A DNA stretch of 20,543 nucleotides. Origin: a virus. Location: the IMG/VR virus record IMGVR_UViG_3300017917_001718, positions 1 through 20,543 of that record; one strand, given 5' to 3'. The translations under genes and the position numbers were made by a program. The notes beneath the pieces are model-generated. The model was not told the origin of the DNA, did not search any database, and worked only from the letters and a program-made list of their open reading frames with translations. Position 1 is the stretch's first letter, and each line of letters starts with the position of its first letter. This document shows, piece by piece, positions 15,134 through 20,543 of this stretch.

Positions 15134-15140
15134 AACTAAA

Positions 15141-16346
15141 ATTCCTCGCCTAAGCCTATATAGACCTGAAAAAGGTAACGATTTCAAATTTTTAGATCGT
15201 GCAATTAGCGAACAGTTTCAAGTGGGTGGAACTGATGTGTACCTACACAAGTATTTAGGGCCAGTGACTCCCGAAGATGGGACTAGTACCCCTAGTACAC
15301 CTACAAATACTAACATTTTTGGTGAATTAGGGATACAAGATTTAATATTCATGGAGAACCGAGATAGGCATTACGATCCGGATGTATATGTTATTCGTGG
15401 AATCTATACGTTACAAGATATCGATTTCAATCTAAGTCAATTTGGCCTGTTCCTACAAAACGATAACATCATGATTACCTTCCATCTAAGGGATAGTTTT
15501 GGTGCTTTGGGTAGGAAAATCATGGCAGGGGATGTTATAGAACTACCACATCAAAAAGACGAATATGCGCTTGATGACAGCCTAGTTGCACTAAAGAGAT
15601 TTTATGTTGTCAGTGAGGTTACTCGCCCTGCAAGCGGTTACAGTCAAACTTGGTATCCCCATTTACTAAGGGCAAAATGTGCACCATTAGTTGATACTCA
15701 GGAATTCAAAGAAATACTAGATCAGGATAGCGGTGCAGGAGACGGTAGTACTTTACGGGATTTAATGACAACTTACCAAAAGAATATAGAAATTAATGAT
15801 CAAATTATAGCCCAGGCCGAACTTGATGTTGGTAAAAGCGGCTATGACACAGACCACCTGTATGTTGTTCCATATAAAACTCACGAAGAAGTCGATATTG
15901 CCGATGCATCTGATGTAAATGCTGATGCAAGCATGGATAATCATGCGTTAGATGCTAGTATTATTCTAAATTCTCCACGAGAAAATTTCTATGTCGGTTA
16001 TTTAACTGGGGACGGTGTTCCACCAAATGGTGCACCGTACGGATTTGGTATTTCGTTCCCATCAGATCCAGCTACTGGCCAGTTCTATCTAAGAACAGAT
16101 TATATGCCAAATCGTTTATTTAGATATGACGGAAGGCATTGGATCAAGTTTGAGGATAATGTAAGAATGACAATACGTCAAACTGGCGAAACTCAAACTA
16201 CTGATCCAGATAAGGTCAAAAAGACGCAGAAGGCATCTTTCATTAATAATACGACAACATCTACTATTGCAGGAGAAGTTGTTCCTGAGAAACAGGCATT
16301 GAGCAAGGCATTAAGGAATAAGCTAAAACCAGAGGCAGATAATTAA
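15141..16346 (+). CDS. gp14: Neck protein (T4 gp14-like), predicted non-AUG start (ATT)
   Basis: 401 residues from the chosen start. It opens IPRLSLYRPEKGNDFKFLDR, then FQVGGTDVYLHKYLGP, LGIQDLIFMENRDR, LSQFGLFLQNDNIMITFHLR, LGRKIMAGDVIELPHQKDEY and a TWYPHLLRAKC strand. This matches my recollection of a T4-like aquatic-phage neck family usually starting MPRL. The GG-x-[DE] ... LIF-E order parallels T4 gp14. The first ATG/GTG/TTG in frame is GTG at 15222, which would remove 27 conserved-looking residues. The frame is closed upstream by TAA at 15117. AAGGAG (15128-15133) ends 7 nt before ATT at 15141, exactly where Met is expected. A W-G-type hairpin module lies near 285-330 (GQFYLRTDYMPNRLFRYDGR). 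Confidence 0.78.
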   Translation: MPRLSLYRPEKGNDFKFLDRAISEQFQVGGTDVYLHKYLGPVTPEDGTSTPSTPTNTNIFGELGIQDLIFMENRDRHYDPDVYVIRGIYTLQDIDFNLSQFGLFLQNDNIMITFHLRDSFGALGRKIMAGDVIELPHQKDEYALDDSLVALKRFYVVSEVTRPASGYSQTWYPHLLRAKCAPLVDTQEFKEILDQDSGAGDGSTLRDLMTTYQKNIEINDQIIAQAELDVGKSGYDTDHLYVVPYKTHEEVDIADASDVNADASMDNHALDASIILNSPRENFYVGYLTGDGVPPNGAPYGFGISFPSDPATGQFYLRTDYMPNRLFRYDGRHWIKFEDNVRMTIRQTGETQTTDPDKVKKTQKASFINNTTTSTIAGEVVPEKQALSKALRNKLKPEADN

Positions 16347-16347
16347 A

Positions 16348-16878
16348 ATGTATATCTATAAATTTACACATATCTCAACAGGCAGGTGTTATATAGGTCA
16401 GACTATACAGGATCCCAATCGACGTAGGTCAGAACATATTTCTGATAGTAGACATACTTCTAAAGAGTATCACTTTCATAACGCCTTACGAAAGTACGGT
16501 GTAGATTCATTTACATTCGAAGTAATTGCAACTGCTTCAACTATAGACGAATTAAATTTATTAGAAGAAAAATATGTAAAACAATTTGATTCTATTAATA
16601 ACGGTTTTAATATTAGACAGGCGGGCGGGAACAAACTTCACTCTGCAGAAAGTAAAGAGAGAATGAGCATTTCACAAAAAGAAGCCCATGCAAGGCGTCG
16701 TCAAGAAGGTAAAGATACTTTTACGAAAACTCGAAAAACAGCAGGATGGAAATGGGATAGTACTTCAAAAAAGAAACATTCCGAAACCATGACTCGATTA
16801 GGATCCAATTACCGAGGTAAAACTTGGAAATTAATTGACGGTAAACGAGTTTGGTTAAACAAGGAGGCTTCGGTTTAA
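16348..16878 (+). CDS. GIY-YIG homing endonuclease, free-standing
   Basis: 176 residues. The GIY-YIG core is at 2-19 (YIYKFTHISTGRCYIGQT), with YIY in place of GIY. The catalytic Arg region follows (DPNRRRSEH, about 22-30), then a FHNALRKYG helix and the late Glu region LLEEKYVKQFDS with NNGFNIRQAGG. The C-terminal half holds NUMOD3-like DNA-binding motifs (KLHSAESKERMSISQKEAH; KKKHSETMTRLGSNYRGKTW). Such genes cut recipient DNA and spread between phages, as T4 Seg proteins do. It is wedged between gp14 (1 nt after its stop) and gp15 with no own promoter or ribosome site. It is an insertion in an otherwise normal neck operon, and AT-rich. Its stop TAA is in the same frame as gp15. Confidence 0.92.
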   Translation: MYIYKFTHISTGRCYIGQTIQDPNRRRSEHISDSRHTSKEYHFHNALRKYGVDSFTFEVIATASTIDELNLLEEKYVKQFDSINNGFNIRQAGGNKLHSAESKERMSISQKEAHARRRQEGKDTFTKTRKTAGWKWDSTSKKKHSETMTRLGSNYRGKTWKLIDGKRVWLNKEASV

Positions 16879-16893
16879 CACCGATGTAATAAA
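16861..16893 (+). promoter_or_regulatory. Ribosome site and small hairpin at the homing-endonuclease/gp15 junction
   Basis: AAGGAGG (16861-16867) lies inside the last codons of the endonuclease gene. It is followed by a 5-bp stem (TCGGT 16870-16874, ACCGA 16880-16884) and then an ATG directly followed by TAATAA (16884-16892), a start-stop minimal ORF out of frame with gp15. If the stem forms, the site moves to an effective 11 nt from ATC at 16894. Confidence 0.4.
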
Positions 16894-18288
16894 ATCGACT
16901 ATTTTTACGACGGGCAAGTACGCCGATATTTGACACAATTCATGAATGTCATGAGTAACTTTGCATACAAAGACAGCAAAGGACAGTTGGTACGAGTCCC
17001 TGTTCGATATGGAGATATGACAAGGCAAGTTGCACAGATCATTAATAAGAACAGTGAAAATACAATGCCAACTGCACCGTTCATCGCTTGCTATATTAAA
17101 GATCTGCAATTTGATCGTCCTAGATTACAAGATCCAACATTTGTCAGCAAGATACACATAAGAGAACGTGCATGGGACGAGCAAGGGCAAGAATATCTAA
17201 AAACTCAGGGAAGTAATTACACTGTAGAAAGAATAATGCCCAGTCCTTGGTTAATCACATTTGCAGCAGATATATGGACAACGAATACTGACATGAAGCT
17301 GCAAATATGGGAACAGTTATCAGTGCTGTTTAATCCTAGCTTTGAGATACAAACTACTGATAATTACATCGATTGGACTAGTTTGACTGTTCTAGATTTA
17401 GCAAATCAGACATGGAGTTCAAAAACAATTCCGCAGGGAGTAAGTGAAGATATCGACATATTAACAATGGTGTTCACATCTCCCATTTGGATTACGCCGC
17501 CTGCTAAAGTTAAGAAATTGGGAGTAATTACAAAGATAATTTCTAATGTATATGCCACTGGTGGTGGCACGATTGGATCAGTTTACGATAAAGAAGGTGC
17601 CACTGAGATTTTTGGAGAAATCAGTCCAGATGCTAGTATCACAGTCACTGCTGGAAATTATGATTTACTCGTATTAAACAATAAGGCACATTTGATCAAA
17701 TCAACAGGGCAAGACACCGTAGACGTTACAGATCCTAAAAATATTGCATCATGGCATAAATTATTAGACTTGTATCCAGGAAAATTTACGGCCGGATTAA
17801 GTCAGCTAAGATTTACTCAGCCGGACGATACCGAAGTAGTTGCCTACATTAGTATGGATCCCACTGATGACTCTTGTATGCTTATTAACATAGATACTGA
17901 TACTATTCCAAGCAATACTGTACTATCAGGAAGAGGAACTGTAGACGCTATCATAAATCCAGAAAATTTTAATCCGGACAATGTTGTATCAGGAACAAGA
18001 TATTTGATTTTGGAAGATATCAACGTTCATTCTTATTATAACAATCAGGATTTTGACGGGCCAGATGCATGGAAAAACATGGATGGGTCTAACTTTCAAG
18101 CACATGCAAATGACATTATAGAATGGGACGGTGATAAGTGGAACATCGTGTTCGATTCTACGCTAGAGTCAGAAGTCATTTACATAACTAATTCATATAC
18201 TGGAACACAATATAAATGGGATCAAGGTTCGTGGTCCAAGACATATGAGGGCGTTTATGACGCAAGGCTATGGCGGTTAATACTATAA
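16894..18288 (+). CDS. gp15: Tail completion and sheath stabiliser (T4 gp15-like), start codon unclear
   Basis: T4 gp15 caps the tail tube and sheath and connects the tail to the neck. The N-terminus IDYFYDGQVRRYLTQFMNVM then SNFAYKDSKGQLVRVPVRYG mirrors T4 gp15 (YFYNSSFRRYATLMGDLF ... RVPITYAS). Also present are ERIMPSPWLITFAADIWTTN, IWEQLSVLFNPSF and TMVFTSPIWITPPAKVKKLG. The C-terminal half (about 230-464) is an extension not in T4 and ends with two W-type hairpin units (IIEWDGDKWNIVF; QYKWDQGSWSKTY). No ATG, GTG or TTG lies in frame between the endonuclease stop (16876) and TTG at 16930, and starting at TTG would cut off YFYDGQVRRY. ATC at 16894 is my best guess; TTG at 16930 is the alternative. 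Confidence 0.85.
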   Translation: MDYFYDGQVRRYLTQFMNVMSNFAYKDSKGQLVRVPVRYGDMTRQVAQIINKNSENTMPTAPFIACYIKDLQFDRPRLQDPTFVSKIHIRERAWDEQGQEYLKTQGSNYTVERIMPSPWLITFAADIWTTNTDMKLQIWEQLSVLFNPSFEIQTTDNYIDWTSLTVLDLANQTWSSKTIPQGVSEDIDILTMVFTSPIWITPPAKVKKLGVITKIISNVYATGGGTIGSVYDKEGATEIFGEISPDASITVTAGNYDLLVLNNKAHLIKSTGQDTVDVTDPKNIASWHKLLDLYPGKFTAGLSQLRFTQPDDTEVVAYISMDPTDDSCMLINIDTDTIPSNTVLSGRGTVDAIINPENFNPDNVVSGTRYLILEDINVHSYYNNQDFDGPDAWKNMDGSNFQAHANDIIEWDGDKWNIVFDSTLESEVIYITNSYTGTQYKWDQGSWSKTYEGVYDARLWRLIL

Positions 18289-18713
18289 ATCAAAAAATAA
18301 TTTGCAGTGGGGGACTAATATTAGCTCGGGATACCAAGCGATTTCTGTTCTTACTTAGGACACAGGGTAAAACTGCTGGAACGTGGGGACTTGTAGGCGG
18401 GAAGAAAGAGCCACAAGATGATACACCGTACGATGTCCTTAAAAGAGAAATAGTCGAAGAGATTGGTGTAACTCCCGCAATCAAAAAAGCTATACCGTTA
18501 GAACTGTTCACAAGCAATGACTACAATTTTCAATACAATACGTATGTGATTATTGTTGAACAAGAGTTCACACCAATCCTAAATATTGAGCACAGTGGGT
18601 ACGCATGGGTAGGATACGACCACTGGCCAAAACCGTTACATCAGGGCGTAAAAAATAGCCTTAATAATAAAATTACTAAGGCTAAATTGGAAGTAATATT
18701 TGAGTTAATTTAA
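18270..18713 (+). CDS. Nudix hydrolase
   Basis: 147 residues with a Nudix box at 44-67: GKKEPQD then DTPYDVLK and REIVEEIGV. The catalytic R59, E60, E63 and E64 are intact; the loop before REIVEE is one residue longer than the consensus GX5EX7REUXEEXGU, and Asp stands for the first Glu. Nudix enzymes cleave nucleoside diphosphates linked to another group (NADH, ADP-ribose, dinucleoside polyphosphates, oxidised dNTPs). The substrate cannot be told. The gene overlaps the end of gp15 by 19 nt and is the last of the plus-strand operon; its stop overlaps the stop of the facing DUF2061 gene. A nearby nucleotidyltransferase raises the possibility of a NAD-related role. Confidence 0.9.
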   Translation: MAVNTINQKIICSGGLILARDTKRFLFLLRTQGKTAGTWGLVGGKKEPQDDTPYDVLKREIVEEIGVTPAIKKAIPLELFTSNDYNFQYNTYVIIVEQEFTPILNIEHSGYAWVGYDHWPKPLHQGVKNSLNNKITKAKLEVIFELI

Positions 18714-18913
18714 CACCTTCCCCAACGAATTTTATTCCATATTCTCTCGTGAATATAGTATAATATCGTGTTGGAAGTAAGTTGAACTACGGCAATAGTA
18801 CCTGCCATAGAAAAGTTTCCAGAAATAAAGTAACTTACAAGAAAGGTAGCGCCTGAACCAGTTAGGCGCCAGCTTACTGTCTTTACTATGCTCCTAGTAG
18901 ATGAGTCAGTCAC
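18710..18913 (-). CDS. DUF2061 small membrane protein
   Basis: 67 residues matching the DUF2061 pattern: STRSIVKTVSWRLTGSGATF, then LVSYFISGN, a second hydrophobic helix (MAGTIAVVQLTSNTILYYIH) and ERIWNKIRWGR. Two membrane-spanning helices are predicted with a basic C-terminus. As far as I recall, bacterial DUF2061 is often fused or adjacent to APS kinase (cysC), and here it lies directly after an APS-kinase-like gene. The start is GTG at 18913 inside the preceding stop (GTGA), showing tight translational coupling. Its biochemical role is unknown. Confidence 0.88.
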   Translation of the reverse strand: MTDSSTRSIVKTVSWRLTGSGATFLVSYFISGNFSMAGTIAVVQLTSNTILYYIHERIWNKIRWGRC

Positions 18914-19704
18914 TTTAGACCCATTGATTTACGAATTTTTGTTGCACTAATTGAGTGAATTTCCTCATCAAATACTTCTTGCTCAATCTTGTATCCGACA
19001 TCTCTACCATAGGTAATGTTCACAATATTAGGTACAACTTGTATCTCATATTGTCCTTGATACAACATATCTAAATCTCGCTTAATGAAAGATTTTACTT
19101 TCTCAATTTCGAATGGATTAGATCCTTGCCATCCTTGGCAATCACGAATTTGTATAACAACTTGTCCAGTCTTAGCAATGGCACGTTCAAATAATGCACG
19201 ATGTCCTGCATGCCATGGTTGCCATCTTCCGAGCATTTGGACTGTTTCTTTCTTCCAATCAAACACAGGACGTCGTCTATCATCCAGTATATGTGCTGCG
19301 ATAAACTCTCCCCACTTTTCACCGTGTTGTTCAGTAATTCTAAAATCATAGACTTCAGGCGGCACAAATGCCCGATTCGTGTCTTCATATCGACCTTTAT
19401 CAATAGTATCAACCCAAACTGTCCAATCAGCCTTAAAATTATGGCGCATTTCTGGAAGTGGGGCAACAAAATCGCAAATTACATAGTCCATATCAGACAT
19501 AGCATCTGCAAGTTCCCTCATACGAAGACTTTGCCTAATTCTACCCTCTTTGCTAAAATCCCAATCGTTGTACTTTTTACGAACATCATCAGCATTCAGC
19601 CAACTTACTCGTTTTTTTTCAGCTTGGAGATGTTCTAGAATATATTGTGCAAGATAAGTCTTACCGGATCCAGGTAATCCCATAACTAGAATGCGTTTTG
19701 CCAT
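18910..19704 (-). CDS. Fusion of APS-kinase-like P-loop kinase and NMNAT-like nucleotidyltransferase
   Basis: 264 residues. The N-terminal kinase (1-145) has P-loop GLPGSGKTY at 9-17. NADDVRKKYNDWDFS at 37-51 takes the place of the DGDNVR...FS motif of APS kinases, followed by GRIRQSLRMRELA and a Walker B-like VICDFVAP. The C-terminal domain (about 155-264) is a HIGH-type nucleotidyltransferase: GRWQPWHAGH at 159-168 and ISATKIRKSM at 252-261, as in NMN adenylyltransferases. Kinase plus NMNAT recalls NadR, but NadR has the opposite order. Possible reactions are NR to NMN to NAD, or activation of another phosphorylated metabolite. The DGD to NAD change argues against plain APS kinase activity. 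It is coupled to DUF2061 downstream. Confidence 0.88.
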   Translation of the reverse strand: MAKRILVMGLPGSGKTYLAQYILEHLQAEKKRVSWLNADDVRKKYNDWDFSKEGRIRQSLRMRELADAMSDMDYVICDFVAPLPEMRHNFKADWTVWVDTIDKGRYEDTNRAFVPPEVYDFRITEQHGEKWGEFIAAHILDDRRRPVFDWKKETVQMLGRWQPWHAGHRALFERAIAKTGQVVIQIRDCQGWQGSNPFEIEKVKSFIKRDLDMLYQGQYEIQVVPNIVNITYGRDVGYKIEQEVFDEEIHSISATKIRKSMGLK

Positions 19705-19713
19705 ATTGTGCCT

Positions 19714-19911
19714 TTATTCTTTGTTTGATTCTGTGCTGTTTTGTTGAGTTTCTTGTTGCATACTTTGCAGTTGACTAGTGGCTTGATCGTTAATTAGTCT
19801 CATTAATGGCCATACGCCAGTTTCAGTTGGTAATTTTCCCAATGCGCCCAAAACTGCATTTATTTGATCCACATTTAGTTGTAGTGTTAAAATCGGTGTT
19901 TGTTGTTCCAT
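19714..19911 (-). CDS. Small conserved phage protein, function unknown
   Basis: 65 residues: a short strand (PILTLQLNVDQINAVLGALG), KLPTETGVWPLMRLINDQAT, then a Gln/Ser/Asn-rich tail. The 'L-x-V-x-Q-I-N-x-V-L-x-x-L-x-x-L-P-x-x' start recurs in many small phage proteins without assigned function. The ATG has an AAAGGA ribosome site. It lies between the 99-residue gene and the kinase fusion, 9 nt before the latter, in one operon. Confidence 0.72.
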   Translation of the reverse strand: MEQQTPILTLQLNVDQINAVLGALGKLPTETGVWPLMRLINDQATSQLQSMQQETQQNSTESNKE

Positions 19912-19930
19912 TTTTGTCCTTTAATGGTAA

Positions 19931-19955
19931 GTTAGGGGAGACACTCTCCCCTAAC
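19931..19955. other. Strong 10-bp stem-loop between genes, no U-tract
   Basis: A perfect inverted repeat GTTAGGGGAG / CTCCCCTAAC has a 5-nt loop. No T-run follows on either strand, so it is not a standard terminator. It may stabilise or process the mRNA of the upstream 99-residue gene, or attenuate the genes below. Confidence 0.7.
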
Positions 19956-19958
19956 AAA

Positions 19959-20258
19959 TTACGCAGCGGCCAAAGCTGTTTTGACTGCTGCCATCAAGTC
20001 TGCATTGGTCCAAGTATCACGAACTGCATCATAAGATTCGCGATCCCAAACTAACACACCTCTGCGACCAGAACCACGAATTTCAGTTTCTCCATTTGGA
20101 CGCTCTTCTGTGACAAAAGGTCCTAGATCAACTTCTACACGAACAAATCTATTTTGAATAGATTCATGAACTTCTACAATTCGAAACTCTGTAGTAGCTC
20201 TTCGTTCTGTGATAACAATCTCAGTTTCTAGAGCCTGTGTATCGGTAATTGCTGTCAT
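19959..20258 (-). CDS. Small protein with tube-like beta features, function unknown
   Basis: 99 residues: IVITERRATTEFRIVEVHES, IQNRFVRVEVDLGPFVTEER, GETEIRGSGRRGVLVWDRES and a C-terminal helix (YDAVRDTWTNADLMAAVKTA). It is mostly beta-strand with one closing helix. I do not recognise a named family. It has the best late promoter in the window (TATAAATA, 31 nt upstream) and a strong AAGGAG site, and a stable hairpin follows, all consistent with high late expression, hence a possible virion component. Confidence 0.75.
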   Translation of the reverse strand: MTAITDTQALETEIVITERRATTEFRIVEVHESIQNRFVRVEVDLGPFVTEERPNGETEIRGSGRRGVLVWDRESYDAVRDTWTNADLMAAVKTALAAA

Positions 20259-20289
20259 TTTTTTCTCCTTAAAAGTAGCTGTAGCGTAT

Positions 20290-20297
20290 TATTTATA
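20290..20297 (-). promoter_or_regulatory. Late promoter, exact TATAAATA
   Basis: A perfect T4 late-promoter octamer on the minus strand, overlapping the stop of the preceding gene. It lies 31 nt before the ATG at 20258, with AAGGAG in the leader. Confidence 0.72.
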
Positions 20298-20543
20298 GTT
20301 GTCGGCCTTGAACTGGTAGTATCTTCCTATTAGGCGGCGATATCCAGTGTAGCCGTTCAATCTGGGCAAAGTTCGATGCTTTCCAAAAACTCATTGGAGA
20401 ATATCGGTCCCACAACTCTCCAGGCAATATGCTACTGCGGTCCTTATATTCAACTTTTCTCCGAACACTATGCAGTCCTTTGATTTTCGCTTGATCATCG
20501 AACTCATCATAGCTATCCTCAACATTATCAAAATCGTGCTCAA
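20293..20543 (-). CDS. C-terminal part of a phage protein of unknown function (5' end outside window)
   Basis: 82 codons and the TAA stop are inside the window. The visible part begins acidic (EHDFDNVEDSYDEFDDQAK), then KGLHSVRRKVEYKDRSSILP, LWDRYSPMSFWKASNFAQIE and RLHWISPPNRKILPVQGRQL. It is coding-like: Trp/Tyr-rich, no stops, and in the same direction as the neighbours. No family is recognised. Confidence 0.65.
   Translation of the reverse strand, partial: EHDFDNVEDSYDEFDDQAKIKGLHSVRRKVEYKDRSSILPGELWDRYSPMSFWKASNFAQIERLHWISPPNRKILPVQGRQL

Noticed and set aside
15222-15224. GTG as start of the gp14-like gene
   Set aside because: It would discard 27 conserved-looking residues (PRLSLYRPEKGNDF...) and has no ribosome site; AAGGAG lies 88 nt upstream.
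16348-16893. Group I intron or intein around the homing endonuclease
   Set aside because: gp14 ends normally before it, gp15 lacks only its first codon, and no intron core or intein splice motifs are visible. A free-standing insertion explains it.
16930-16932. TTG as start of gp15
   Set aside because: It cuts the YFYDGQVRRY segment that matches T4 gp15. Kept only as an alternative.
1-20543. tRNA genes, CRISPR arrays, insertion sequences, attachment sites
   Set aside because: None seen by eye; all gaps between genes are about 100 bp or less and are explained by promoters, terminators or hairpins. A tRNA scan was not possible.

Overview
The window is a late structural-gene block of a T4-like myovirus, most like the T4-like phages of aquatic bacteria (the cyanophage/pelagiphage type). 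The evidence is a recognisable set of T4-type morphogenesis genes: large and small terminase (gp17, gp16), tail sheath and tube (gp18, gp19), neck/head-closure proteins (gp13, gp14), tail-sheath stabiliser (gp15), head-completion nuclease (gp4) and dNMP kinase. The DNA is AT-rich, genes are packed almost without gaps, and TATAAATA-like T4 late-promoter motifs recur at gene boundaries. The host cannot be named from this window.

Layout. From right to left, a long minus-strand series runs from about 15.1 kb to 1: gp13, dNMP kinase, sheath, tube, a tube-like tail protein, a tail protein with a Calx-beta/Ig-like domain, gp4, small terminase, two virion-associated proteins of unknown role, large terminase, an 882-residue protein and a partial small protein. 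A plus-strand zinc-ribbon/HNH-like gene sits between the sheath and kinase genes. At 15.1 kb a 50-bp divergent promoter region separates gp13 from a plus-strand operon: gp14, a GIY-YIG homing endonuclease, gp15, a Nudix hydrolase. This operon meets, with overlapping stop codons, a minus-strand group: a DUF2061 membrane protein, a kinase-nucleotidyltransferase fusion, two small unknown proteins and a partial gene.

How it works together. Most genes build the neck, tail and packaging motor. The kinase makes DNA precursors and has its own sigma70-like promoter. The right-hand accessory cassette (Nudix, DUF2061, kinase-nucleotidyltransferase) looks metabolic, possibly acting on NAD or another nucleotide-linked metabolite.

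Most notable observations: (1) gp14 has no usual start codon and most likely starts at ATT; gp15 also lacks one and lies in frame behind the stop of the inserted homing endonuclease. (2) Five genes carry a TAAATA late-promoter-like box only 5-7 nt before ATG and have no Shine-Dalgarno sequence, suggesting leaderless late mRNAs. (3) The leftmost gene has a 12-bp hairpin that hides its ribosome site and contains a late-promoter-like box, the arrangement known from T4 genes e, soc and I-TevI. (4) A kinase fused to a nucleotidyltransferase in the reverse domain order to NadR sits next to DUF2061 and Nudix genes.
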